From the NCBI RefSeq assembly GCF_002761755.1, contig NZ_PEOG01000044.1, forward strand, positions 1 through 50,262: a stretch of 50,262 nucleotides of DNA, read 5' to 3'. Both the position numbers and the translations under genes were made by a program. How positions within the stretch are numbered: position 1 is the first letter of the stretch; every line of letters starts with the position of its first letter. The stretch comes from Roseateles chitinivorans (GTDB lineage: Bacteria; Pseudomonadota; Gammaproteobacteria; Burkholderiales; Burkholderiaceae_C). The notes beneath the pieces were generated by a model. It ran no database searches, was not told the origin of the DNA, and saw only the letters and a program-made list of their open reading frames with translations. This document shows, piece after piece, positions 31,699 through 40,208 of this stretch.

Positions 31699-34236
31699 TC
31701 AGTTGCTGTACACCACGCCGCGGCAGCTGCCGCCGGCGTAGACCCGTCCATAGAGGCCCTGGTCGGCGGCCATCACGCCCAGGCCGGCGTACTGGTGCGC
31801 GTCGTCGTTGTGGCGCACCCAGGTGGCGCCGGCATCGTCCGAGCGCCAGCCCCCCCAGACGCCGTTGATCACGCCCACCACGTAGACGGCGGCGGAGTAG
31901 GAGGCGCCGGGCTTGGCCTTGCCCAGGGCGACGATGCTGGCGCCCGCCACCTCAGGCCCGAGCCAGTCCTGGCGTCCGTTCCAGATCGGCGCGAAGTTGG
32001 TCAGCTTGGTCCAGGACGCGCCGGAATTCACCGAGTGGTAGACGGCCAGGCCGTCGGCCACCCAGAGGTCGCCTTCGGCGTTGGGGTTCACCGCCATCGA
32101 CGACGCGCCCCAGGGGGCGAAGCGCATGTTGGCCGACACCGACCCCTGGCTCAGCGCGAAGGTCCGGCCGCCGTCGGTGGAGACATAGACCTTCGCCTGC
32201 GTGTAGGTCCACCAGGCACCGCCGGAGTCGTAGGCATAGACCTTGTTGGGGTTCTTGCGGTCCGCGACCATCCGGTAGCTGCGCGGCACGCCGCCGACGA
32301 CGGTGAGCGCCGGCAGGTTGGTGGCGGTCCAGGTGGCGCCGTTGTCGGTGGTGTAGGACGGCACCGAATCGGCCGGCGCCCACACCACGCGGTTGCGGGC
32401 GGGCACGGCGAGGTTGGACGCGTGGTTGATGTTGGCGGCGGCCCCGGCCGGGAGCCTGGCGAAACTCGACCAGCTCCTGCCGCCGTCGCCGGACCAGTAG
32501 CCGGTGCCGACGTGGCCGGTGGACATGCTGGTGACGTTGGCGGTGGCGATGTAGTTGGGATCGGACCACGCCATGTCGGCGGAGTTGCCGTTGCTCCACT
32601 GCTTGTACGGGCTCAAGGTCGGCTTGGTCCCCAGGTCGGTGTGGACCCAGGTGCCGACGTCGCCGGAGCTGTTGACCAGCGTGTAGGAGGCGCCCGCGGG
32701 CGGCGGCGTCAGTGCCAGCGTGCAGGTTTCCTCCAGGCCGTTGACCGAGAAGTTCCAGCTCGGCGTCGACGAGGAGGCGTTCCTGGTTTCCCAGATGCCG
32801 CCGCCGGTCACATGCAGGACGCGATCCCGGTTGGACGGGTCGATCTCGACATCGTCGATCCAGCCCGAGAAGCCGTCGTCCGCCGGCGTGTGCGGCATCG
32901 TGGCCGCGATCTCGCGCCAGTTGCGGCCGCCGTCGTCGGACAGCTGGATGATCTGCTGCCCGCTGTAGTTGCCCCAGGTGCCGCTCACGCCCAGCGCGAT
33001 GCGGGCGGTCGACCCGGTGCCCTGCACCGACAGACCGCCGTAGCCCGCGCCATCGTTGCTGTTGAGCAGGGTCCAGGTGTTGCCGTTGCTGCCGTCGAAC
33101 TTGTACAGGCGCGCGGGGCCCGCGTCGCCGGGGCCGGCGCCCTTGGTGAACAGCAGGTAGAGCGCGCCGTCGGCGGCGCGCACGATGTGTGGGATATGGA
33201 AGCCGGACACCGGCGTCGCCACCGGCGTCCAGGTGGCACCGCCATTGACCGACTTGTAGAGGTTGGAGCTCAGGCCGGCGGCGTTGACGTAGTCCGGCGC
33301 GATGGCGGCCCACAGGATCCAGGTCGGCGAGCCGCTGCCCTTGGTCGAGGTGTCGAACACCAGGTGCTCGACGCCCATCACCTGGCCGCCCAGGTTGTTG
33401 ATCTGGTCCGCCGTCAGCTTGGTGGAGGACAGCGAGCTCACCTGGGCCCAGGTGCGGCCCGAGTCCGCGCTCTTCCACAGGCCGGCGGTGCGTGAGCCGT
33501 AGAACAGGATCGACGGATTGTTGGGGTCGACCGAAAGGCGCTCGCCGATCGCCCGGCCGTTGTTGTTGCCGCCCGCCGAGAACGGCAGGTTGACGAAGGT
33601 CCAGGTGCCGCCGCGGTTGGCGGAGATGTACAGCCGCGCGGTGGCATCGGCCGAAGCCGACATGCCGGTGACCATGTAGACGCGCTGGTCGTTGGTCGGA
33701 TCCAGCGCGATGCTCTCGACGCCGTGGTGGAAGCCCTCGGCGGCGGTGAAGCCGTCGTTGATCGGAATCCAGGACGAGGTACCGGCGTCCCAGCGGTAGG
33801 CGCCGCCGACGTCGGTGCGCGCGTACAGCAGGTCCCGGGTGGTCGGATGGAAGACCAGGCCGGTCACGTAGCCGCCGCCGCCGAACTTGGCGCTGGCCCA
33901 GGTGCCGACCTTGATCGAGAACGCCTGCTGGGTCTTGGCACCGCAGGCATTGGTGTAGGTGGCGGTGGCGGTGCAGGCCGCGGCGGGCTGGATCGTCTGC
34001 TCGCGGGAAGCGCCGACGGTGCCGCAGCCGCTCCAGCTCCAGGTGCCGCCCGAGACCGGCTGGGGACCGAGGATGGCGGAACTGCCGGTCTTGATGGTGG
34101 CAGAGGCCGTCTGCGTCCAGCTGCCGCCGACATTCACATAGGGCGTGATCGGCGTCGGCGTGCAGGTCTGGGCCAGGGCGGACGAGACGCCGGCGGCCGC
34201 CAGGGCGAGCACCAGGGTCGAGGACTGCAGTCTCAT
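31699..34236 (-). CDS. Secreted GH74 endo-xyloglucanase with an N-terminal accessory domain
   Basis: An 845-residue protein. A signal peptide covers residues 1-23. A roughly 85-residue Ser/Thr-rich module with four Cys follows (CTPTPITPYVNVGGSW ... TNACGAKTQQAFSI). From about residue 110 comes the paired seven-bladed propeller of GH74. The opening FGGGGYVTGLVFHP leads to the catalytic Asp142 in YARTDVGGAYRWD. The second catalytic Asp lies in SGWIDDVEIDP (461 or 462). Many BNR-like SxDxGxTW turns mark the blades. It cuts the xyloglucan backbone outside or on the cell surface. GAAAGG precedes the ATG at 34236. Genes for side-chain enzymes follow on the same strand. Confidence 0.94.
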   Translation of the reverse strand: MRLQSSTLVLALAAAGVSSALAQTCTPTPITPYVNVGGSWTQTASATIKTGSSAILGPQPVSGGTWSWSGCGTVGASREQTIQPAAACTATATYTNACGAKTQQAFSIKVGTWASAKFGGGGYVTGLVFHPTTRDLLYARTDVGGAYRWDAGTSSWIPINDGFTAAEGFHHGVESIALDPTNDQRVYMVTGMSASADATARLYISANRGGTWTFVNLPFSAGGNNNGRAIGERLSVDPNNPSILFYGSRTAGLWKSADSGRTWAQVSSLSSTKLTADQINNLGGQVMGVEHLVFDTSTKGSGSPTWILWAAIAPDYVNAAGLSSNLYKSVNGGATWTPVATPVSGFHIPHIVRAADGALYLLFTKGAGPGDAGPARLYKFDGSNGNTWTLLNSNDGAGYGGLSVQGTGSTARIALGVSGTWGNYSGQQIIQLSDDGGRNWREIAATMPHTPADDGFSGWIDDVEIDPSNRDRVLHVTGGGIWETRNASSSTPSWNFSVNGLEETCTLALTPPPAGASYTLVNSSGDVGTWVHTDLGTKPTLSPYKQWSNGNSADMAWSDPNYIATANVTSMSTGHVGTGYWSGDGGRSWSSFARLPAGAAANINHASNLAVPARNRVVWAPADSVPSYTTDNGATWTATNLPALTVVGGVPRSYRMVADRKNPNKVYAYDSGGAWWTYTQAKVYVSTDGGRTFALSQGSVSANMRFAPWGASSMAVNPNAEGDLWVADGLAVYHSVNSGASWTKLTNFAPIWNGRQDWLGPEVAGASIVALGKAKPGASYSAAVYVVGVINGVWGGWRSDDAGATWVRHNDDAHQYAGLGVMAADQGLYGRVYAGGSCRGVVYSN

Positions 34237-34321
34237 GGGTCTACCTTTCAGCGACGGGCCCGGCCGGTTGTCTCCTCCGGACACGGGCTTGATTGAAGGA
34301 GAGGTCCCCCGAGTCCAGCGA

Positions 34322-34379
34322 GCAATATTGCGCTAAATCAGGGCGTCGCGATGATAGTTCGTGTGTTGAATGAACTATC
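34322..34379. promoter_or_regulatory. AT-rich candidate operators upstream of GH74
   Basis: In the 203-bp gap between the GH74 start and the LacI-family gene lie two symmetric elements. One is a perfect 10-bp palindrome GCAATATTGC at 34322-34331. The other is an inverted repeat GATAGTTC (34353-34360) and GAACTATC (34372-34379) with an 11-bp spacer. The stretch is AT-rich against its surroundings, as expected for a promoter. I infer a regulator site for GH74; the adjacent LacI gene is the nearest candidate, but neither element has the usual central CG of LacI operators. Confidence 0.5.
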
Positions 34380-34439
34380 TAAGGGAAATACCTCACCGGG
34401 ACGGTGCGGCGCCCTGGCGCGGTGCGCGAGGCGACGGCG

Positions 34440-35666
34440 TCAGGCGATCGTCAGCCGCGCGTGCCGTGGGTGGCCCAGCGTGACGCCGGGAACGATCTCG
34501 GTCGGCAGCACCAGGTTGCCGGCGAAGGGCAGGGGCTTGTTCCGGCGGCTCGTCTCGATGCGCTCCACCAGCAGCTCGACCGCGCGGCGCCCCATCTCGT
34601 GCAGCGGCTGCCGCAGCGTGGCCATCTGCACCGACCGGGCCATCAGCGTGTGGTCGTAGCCGACGACGGAGATGTCCTCCGGGATGCGCAGGCCGCGGGC
34701 GCGGAGCGCCTCGATGCAACCGAAGGCGATGGCGTCGTTGCAGCCGAAGACCGCATCGGGCAGTTGCCGCCCCCGATGACGGCGCAGCCAGTCCTCGATC
34801 GCGTCGCGCCCGCCCTGGATGCTGAGCGGCGCGCGGACCACATGGCCGGCGGCGGGTTTCACCCCAGCTTCGGCATGGGCGCGCAGGTAGCCGTCGACCC
34901 GCCGGTTGGCGCCGGCGAAGGCCTCCGGGCCGCCCACATGAAGGATGCGCCGGTGACCGCGCGCAAGCAGCTCGCGCACCACGTCGTGCGCGCCGGCCTC
35001 GTCGTCGGTCTCCAGGTTCGCCACGCCGGCCAGCGGACGGTCGGCGTGGACCGAGACCATCGGCGTGTGCTGCGGCAGCCAGGTGGCGCTGTCGTCCGCC
35101 AGGCGCGGGCCGAGCAGCACCAGGCCGTCGACGCGGCCGTCGCACAAGGCCGGGATGCGGGCACGGGCCTCGGCCCAGTCGCCCAGGGTGAAGACCACGG
35201 TGGTCTGTCCCGCGGCGGTCGCGCCATGGATGACGCCGCTGAACACCTCCAGGACATAGAGGTTGGGCTCGTCGCTCTCGAAGTTGGCGACGAAGCCGAT
35301 CGCATTCGTGCGCTGGCTGGCCAGCGCGCGGGCGGTGGCGTTGGGTCGGTACTGCAGGCGCTCCGCCGCGGCCAGGACGCGTTCGCGGGTCTCGGCCGAC
35401 ACCCGCGACGATCCGCGGCGACCGCCGTTGAGCGCCGAGGAGGCCGCCATGTCCGACACCCCGGCCGCGCGGGCGACATCCGCCAGCGTCGGGGCGTCGC
35501 TGTGGCGACGGCGCGATCGGGCCGGCGAAGCGACCGCCTCGTCAGGCGATGGTGCCGGCGGCTGGATGGGTGGCTTGGCGGGCGGTTTTGGCGGCGAGGC
35601 AGGCACGGAAGCGGGCGCTGAAGTCGTGGCGGCGCAAGGCCGGGGACTGTAGCACCGGCCTTTCAT
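34440..35666 (-). CDS. LacI-family transcriptional regulator with Pro-rich N-terminal tail
   Basis: A 408-residue protein, some 55 residues longer than the family norm because of an Ala/Pro-rich N-terminal tail (ASPPKPPAKPPIQPP). The helix-turn-helix starts at about residue 59 (TLADVARAAGVSDMAASSALNG). Its recognition helix differs from the usual S-x-x-TVSR-VLN, having A-A-S-S-A in place of T-V-S-R-V, and a few extra residues before RVSAETRERV. The periplasmic-binding-like effector domain follows (IGFVANFES ... GVTLGHP). A start further inside, nearer the HTH, is possible. It lies between the second LacI gene and GH74 on the same strand, so it probably controls the xyloglucan genes. Confidence 0.88.
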   Translation of the reverse strand: MKGRCYSPRPCAATTSAPASVPASPPKPPAKPPIQPPAPSPDEAVASPARSRRRHSDAPTLADVARAAGVSDMAASSALNGGRRGSSRVSAETRERVLAAAERLQYRPNATARALASQRTNAIGFVANFESDEPNLYVLEVFSGVIHGATAAGQTTVVFTLGDWAEARARIPALCDGRVDGLVLLGPRLADDSATWLPQHTPMVSVHADRPLAGVANLETDDEAGAHDVVRELLARGHRRILHVGGPEAFAGANRRVDGYLRAHAEAGVKPAAGHVVRAPLSIQGGRDAIEDWLRRHRGRQLPDAVFGCNDAIAFGCIEALRARGLRIPEDISVVGYDHTLMARSVQMATLRQPLHEMGRRAVELLVERIETSRRNKPLPFAGNLVLPTEIVPGVTLGHPRHARLTIA

Positions 35667-35718
35667 CGCCCGCCGGCTGGGCGCCGCCTACCGCCCGCCT
35701 GGCTGCGGGGGTTCCGGA

Positions 35719-36765
35719 TCAGGCCGGTTCGTGGCAGGGGCCGGTGGTCTCGCGCACCTCGAGCTGGATGGCCGGAACCGTCGGCGCCGGATCGTCCATC
35801 TCCCGGCCCAGGGCGTTCAGCAACGCCCAGGCCGCGGCCTGTCCCATCGCGAAGGTGTGCTGGCGCACCGCGGTGACGGGCGGCGTCATGTACTTCGATT
35901 GCGGCAGGTCGTCGAAGCCGACGAGCGACAGATCGTCCGGCACCCGCATGCCACGGCGGTGCAGCACCAGCTTGGCGCCCCACAGGGACTGGTCGTTGGC
36001 GCAGAACACCGCGGTGAAGCGATGTCCTGCACCCAGCAGCGACTCCATCGCGGCGATGCCGCCGCTTTCCATGAAGTCGCCCTCGACGATCAGCGCGGGA
36101 TCGACGCTCAGTCCGGCCTGGCGATGCGCCAGCATGAAGCCGTCCTTGCGTTCCTGGCCGTCGACCTGGGCCGACGGGCCCGCGATGTGGGCGATGCGGC
36201 GATGTCCCAGCGCGATCAGGTGCGCGGTGGCGAGCCGGGCCCCCTCGACCTGGTCCTGATAGAAGGAGAAGACGCCGGCCGCCTCGGTGCGCCGGCCGAT
36301 GGTCGCGACCGGCAGCTGCTGGGCCAGTTCGGCAAGCCGGGCATCGCTCAGGCGTCCGCCGAGCACGATCAATGCATCGACCTTGCGCGCCGTCAGCAGC
36401 GCGACCCGCTCCGACTCCTCGTCCGGATTCCAGTGGCCCGGCACGACGATCGGCGTGTAGCCGCTGCCGGTCAGCCCCTCGTCGACCCCCTTGACCGCAT
36501 TGGCGAAGTAGGGGCTCTCGAGCTCCTGTGTCAGCACCCCGATGGTGTGGGTGGATCCGCTGCGCAGCCCGCGCGCCGACAGGTTGGGGCGGAACTTCAG
36601 CTTCTGGATCGCCGCCTCGACCGCGCGCCGCTTGTCCTCGGCCACGCGGGCCGAGCCGGTCAGGATGCGGGAGACGGTGGCGGGAGAGACGCCGGCCAGC
36701 CGGGCGACGTCCTGGACCGTGGCCGGCTCTGACTTCGGGCGGGAGAGGGAAGGGCTCGAATCCAT
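35719..36765 (-). CDS. LacI-family transcriptional regulator of the divergent beta-glucoside operon
   Basis: A 348-residue canonical LacI-type repressor. The helix-turn-helix TVQDVARLAGVSPATVSRIL is at about residues 16-35, and the hinge region has FRPNLSARGLRSG. The effector-binding domain has the usual IGVLTQELESPYF and SLVGFDDLPQSKYM blocks. It is divergent from the sugar ABC/GH1/TonB operon, with a LacI-like palindrome over that operon's probable -35 box, so it most likely represses it until a beta-glucoside or oligosaccharide binds. It may be cotranscribed with the other LacI gene 52 bp downstream. No purine-rich ribosome site is visible before the ATG. Confidence 0.92.
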   Translation of the reverse strand: MDSSPSLSRPKSEPATVQDVARLAGVSPATVSRILTGSARVAEDKRRAVEAAIQKLKFRPNLSARGLRSGSTHTIGVLTQELESPYFANAVKGVDEGLTGSGYTPIVVPGHWNPDEESERVALLTARKVDALIVLGGRLSDARLAELAQQLPVATIGRRTEAAGVFSFYQDQVEGARLATAHLIALGHRRIAHIAGPSAQVDGQERKDGFMLAHRQAGLSVDPALIVEGDFMESGGIAAMESLLGAGHRFTAVFCANDQSLWGAKLVLHRRGMRVPDDLSLVGFDDLPQSKYMTPPVTAVRQHTFAMGQAAAWALLNALGREMDDPAPTVPAIQLEVRETTGPCHEPA

Positions 36766-36889
36766 GGAGAAGGAGCGCCGCGGGCGCCCTGGGACGGGAA
36801 CGCCGCATGATAACGATTTCGCGGCGTGCGGGAGACAACGGCCCCATGCGGCCCTAGGGGACTTCCCTCAGAGTGGCACATCGGAGGGA

Positions 36890-36903
36890 TGACAACGTTG
36901 ACA
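36890..36903. promoter_or_regulatory. LacI-type operator overlapping a consensus -35 box
   Basis: TGACAACGTTGACA is a 14-bp palindrome with one mismatched pair and the central CG of LacI-family operators. The last six bases, with the preceding T, give TTGACA (36898-36903), a perfect -35 box; a weak -10 (CAGACT, 36922-36927) follows after 18 bp. GACAACG also recurs at 36834-36840 and 36900-36906. The position, about 100 bp before the binding protein ATG, suits repression by the divergent LacI protein. Confidence 0.6.
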
Positions 36904-37001
36904 ACGCAATTCCGGTGCAGGCAGACTTCGTGAATTCGATTTCAAGCCACCGAGACAAGGCTGCGATCCGATCTGACGGATCGTCGACAACAGGAAGAAC
37001 C

Positions 37002-38258
37002 ATGAGATCGCTGAGGCGTCGAGATGCCTTGATGCTGCTGTCCTGCGCCGCTGCCGGCGGGGCGCGCGCCACGCCGGCCCGGATCACCGTCGCGAGCTAT
37101 CCCGACCTCGATCGGGCGGTGAAACTGGCCTTGCCGGCTTTTGCCCGGCGCCATCCCGGCGTGGCGGTCAACGTGGTGACGCTGTCGCACAAGGACCACC
37201 ACACCGCGATGACGACCGCGCTCGCAGCCGGCGCGGCGTTGCCGGACCTGATTGCCCTTGACATGGATTTCATGGGCAAGTTCGTCGATTCCGCCGGCCT
37301 GGAGGACCTGTCGCGCGCGCCGTACCTCGCGGGCGCCCAGTCGGCTCGTTTCCCCGGCTATGCCTGGCGCGCCGGGGTCAACCGCCGCGGCGAGATCAAG
37401 GCGTTGCCGGTCGATACCGGCCCCGGCGCACTGTTCTACCGCCATGACCTGCTCGCGCGCGCCGGCTTGCGTGAAACCGATCTCACGCGCTCCTGGACCG
37501 GTTTCATCGAGGCCGGACAGACCTTGCGCGCCCGCACCGGGGCTTACCTGGTCGCCCATGCGCAGGACCTGAAGGACATCCGCATCCGGGCCGGGCTGGC
37601 CGATGGGGAAGGGGTGTTCTTCGACCCGCAGGGACGCAGCCAGGTGCAGACCCCGCGCTTCCGTCGCGCCTTCGAGCTGGCGCTGCAGGCCCGCGATGCC
37701 GGCATCGACGCGCGGGTGCGGGCATGGAGCAACGAATGGTCCGAAGGGTTCCGTCGCGGGGCCATCGCGACGCAGATGATGGGCTGCTGGCTGGGCGGCC
37801 ACCTGAAGCGGTGGATCGCGCCGGGCACGGCGGGGCTCTGGCGGTCCGCGCCCCTGCCCGAAGGCGCGGCTGCGGCCTGGGGCGGATCGTTCTATGCCAT
37901 CCCGGTGCATTCGCAACAGAAGGCGCTGGCCTGGGACCTGCTGCAGCTCCTGGCCCTGGACCGGGACCAGCAGGTGGCCGCCTTCCGCTCGCTCGACGCC
38001 TTTCCGGTGCTGTTGTCCGCGCAGGACGACGGCTTCCTGTCCGAGCCGGTCGACTTCCTGGGCGGCGAGGCGGCGCGCCTGCAGTGGCGCGACATGGCGC
38101 GCCGGATTCCGGCGGTGACGATCGACCGCTATGACGCCGTGGCCGACGAGGTCGTGCGCAACGAACTCGACCAGGTGCTGCTGCATCGCAAGGGCATCGA
38201 CCAGGCGCTGGCCGATGCGCGCGTCACGGTCGAGCGCCGCGTGCGCCGCCGCGCCTGA
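37002..38258 (+). CDS. CUT1-type sugar ABC transporter substrate-binding protein
   Basis: A 418-residue extracellular binding protein of the MalE/UgpB class. A signal peptide (RRRDALMLLSCAAAGGARA) ends near residue 24 and may be twin-arginine or lipoprotein-like. The mature part begins ITVASYPDLDRAVKLALPAF, a usual start for family 1 binding proteins, and has WGGSFYAIPVHSQQKALAWDLLQLL near the C-terminus, which is typical. AGGAAG precedes the ATG at 37002. Two CUT1 permeases, a GH1 enzyme and a MalK-type ATPase follow on the same strand. The ligand is inferred to be a beta-glucoside such as cellobiose or laminaribiose. Confidence 0.9.
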   Translation: MRSLRRRDALMLLSCAAAGGARATPARITVASYPDLDRAVKLALPAFARRHPGVAVNVVTLSHKDHHTAMTTALAAGAALPDLIALDMDFMGKFVDSAGLEDLSRAPYLAGAQSARFPGYAWRAGVNRRGEIKALPVDTGPGALFYRHDLLARAGLRETDLTRSWTGFIEAGQTLRARTGAYLVAHAQDLKDIRIRAGLADGEGVFFDPQGRSQVQTPRFRRAFELALQARDAGIDARVRAWSNEWSEGFRRGAIATQMMGCWLGGHLKRWIAPGTAGLWRSAPLPEGAAAAWGGSFYAIPVHSQQKALAWDLLQLLALDRDQQVAAFRSLDAFPVLLSAQDDGFLSEPVDFLGGEAARLQWRDMARRIPAVTIDRYDAVADEVVRNELDQVLLHRKGIDQALADARVTVERRVRRRA

Positions 38259-38289
38259 TCCCGCCATCGCCTCCCGTGGAACCCCGCCC

Positions 38290-39228
38290 ATGAGCCCTCG
38301 CATCACCTGGCCCCACCGGCTGCGCATCCCGCGCCGCTGGATGCCCTATCTCTTCATCAGTCCGTTCTTCCTGCTGTTCGCGGCCTTCGGCCTGTTCCCG
38401 CTGCTGTTCTCCATCGTGCTGTCGCTGCACAGCTGGGATGCGGCGGCCGGCCTGGGCGCGATGCAGTGGGTCGGCCTGGACAACTACCTCTATGCGCTGA
38501 CCCGCGACGACGGCCTGCGCGCCTCGCTCTTCAACACGCTGTGGCTGGCGCTGGCGGGATGCGTGCCGCAGCACCTGGTCGCGCTGCCGCTGGCGTACTA
38601 CCTGCACACCGCCTTCCGGCGCTGGCGCAACGGCGTGGTGGGGCTCTATTTCCTGCCCTTCATCACCTCGACCGTCGCGGTGTCGCTGGTCTTCTCGGCG
38701 CTGTTCTCCAAGGACTTCGGCGCGATCAACGCGGCGTTGCTCGGGCTTCACGAGCTGCCGCTGCTGGGGGCGCTGTTCCCGTCCGCGCCGATCGACTGGG
38801 ACCAGGCCGAGAACACGCGCTGGATGATCTCGATCGTCGTGTTCTGGCGCTATGTCGGCTGGAACACGGTGCTCTACCTCTCGGCGATCCAGACGCTGCC
38901 GCGCGACCTCTTCGAGGCGGCGCGCGTCGATGGGGTGAGCGAGCGCCAGACCTTCCTGCACATCGTGCTGCCCCAGCTGCGTCCGATGATCTTCTTCGCG
39001 GTGACGCTGGCGATCATCGGCAGCCTGCAGCTGTTCGAGGAGCCCTTCATCCTGACCAGCGGCACCGGCGGTTCGGGCCAGGCGGGCAAGACCGTGGCCA
39101 TGCACCTGTACTCGGTCGCCTTCACCGACGGCGACTTCGGCACCGCCTCCGCGATCGCCTGGCTGCTCTTCCTGCTGATCGCCGCCGCCACCTGGCTCAA
39201 CAACCGGCTGCTCGGCCGCCAGCGCTGA
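38290..39228 (+). CDS. CUT1 sugar ABC transporter permease (MalF/UgpA-like)
   Basis: A 312-residue permease with about six transmembrane helices. The first is PYLFISPFFLLFAAFGLFP. The EAA loop that contacts the ATPase reads DLFEAARVDGVSERQTFLHI, with the conserved Gly. It starts 31 bp after the binding protein and pairs with the next permease as the MalF-type half of the channel. Confidence 0.93.
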   Translation: MSPRITWPHRLRIPRRWMPYLFISPFFLLFAAFGLFPLLFSIVLSLHSWDAAAGLGAMQWVGLDNYLYALTRDDGLRASLFNTLWLALAGCVPQHLVALPLAYYLHTAFRRWRNGVVGLYFLPFITSTVAVSLVFSALFSKDFGAINAALLGLHELPLLGALFPSAPIDWDQAENTRWMISIVVFWRYVGWNTVLYLSAIQTLPRDLFEAARVDGVSERQTFLHIVLPQLRPMIFFAVTLAIIGSLQLFEEPFILTSGTGGSGQAGKTVAMHLYSVAFTDGDFGTASAIAWLLFLLIAAATWLNNRLLGRQR

Positions 39229-39248
39229 CCCGGCAAGGACCTCACCCC

Positions 39249-40136
39249 ATGTCGACCCTGCTTCCCCTGCACGCCGAGCCCGACCGGCCCGCGCGCCTCG
39301 GCGCCCGCTGGCGGCGCGTCCCCTCCGCCCGCGTGATCGGCCACGCCATCGTGCTCGCCGGCGCGCTGCTGATGTTCGCGCCCTTCTACCTGATGATGGT
39401 CTTCGCGACCCACACCAACGCGGAGATCCTCTCGGTGCCGCCGCCGCTGTGGTTCGGCGATGCCCTGAGCGACAACCTGGCGCTGCTGCTCGACCGGCTG
39501 CCCTTCTTCTGGCGCAACCTGGGCTGGAGCTTCTACGTGGCCGGCGCGGTCACCGTGCTGAACCTGCTGCTGTGCTCGCTGGCGGGCCATGCCTTCGCGC
39601 TGCTGGACTTCCCGGGTCGGGACCGGCTCTTCGGCGTGGTGCTGGCCACGATGCTGCTGCCCGGCTTCCTCGGCATGGTGCCGACGGTGCTGACCATGGC
39701 CTGGCTGGGCTGGCTGAACGAGCACAAGGCGCTGATCGTGCCAGGGGCCTGCGGCGCGCTGGGCATCTTCATGATGCGGCAGTACATCGGCAGCACCGTG
39801 CCGCGCGAGCTGGTCGACGCCGCCCGCCTGGACGGCTGCGGCGAGTTCGGCATCTTCTGGCGCATCGTGCTGCCGCTGACGCTGCCCGCGCTGGGCACGC
39901 TCGGGCTGATCACCTTCATCGGCTCCTGGAACAACTTCATGGGGCCGCTCGTGGTGATCCGCGACATGGACCTCTACACCGTGCCGCTGGCGCTGCGTGC
40001 GCTGCAGGGCAGCGGGCAGACACCTTGGGGCGCGCTGTGCGCCGGCGCCGCCGTCGCGGTGCTGCCGCTCCTGCTCCTGTTCGTCGTCGCCTCGCGGCGC
40101 CTGATCGACGGCCTCACCGCCGGCGCGGTCAAGTAG
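39249..40136 (+). CDS. CUT1 sugar ABC transporter permease (MalG/UgpE-like)
   Basis: A 295-residue permease with six predicted helices. The EAA motif is visible as ELVDAARLDGCGEFGIFWRI, and the FIGSWNNFMGPLVV segment is the family's C-terminal hallmark. It starts 20 bp after the first permease and acts as its partner. The following gap of 72 bp to GH1 holds no evident promoter. Confidence 0.93.
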   Translation: MSTLLPLHAEPDRPARLGARWRRVPSARVIGHAIVLAGALLMFAPFYLMMVFATHTNAEILSVPPPLWFGDALSDNLALLLDRLPFFWRNLGWSFYVAGAVTVLNLLLCSLAGHAFALLDFPGRDRLFGVVLATMLLPGFLGMVPTVLTMAWLGWLNEHKALIVPGACGALGIFMMRQYIGSTVPRELVDAARLDGCGEFGIFWRIVLPLTLPALGTLGLITFIGSWNNFMGPLVVIRDMDLYTVPLALRALQGSGQTPWGALCAGAAVAVLPLLLLFVVASRRLIDGLTAGAVK

Positions 40137-40208
40137 CCGCGGCGCACACCGCCTGCCGCCGCCTCCTCGCTTCATCCGATACCTCACGCCCTCAACGCTT
40201 CAGCCCTC

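Noticed and set aside
31699..34236. Possible BNR-repeat sialidase or photosystem II stability factor instead of GH74
   Set aside because: The repeats are shared, but the opening YARTDVGGAYRWD and the SGWIDDVEIDP block are specific to GH74, and the neighbours act on xyloglucan.
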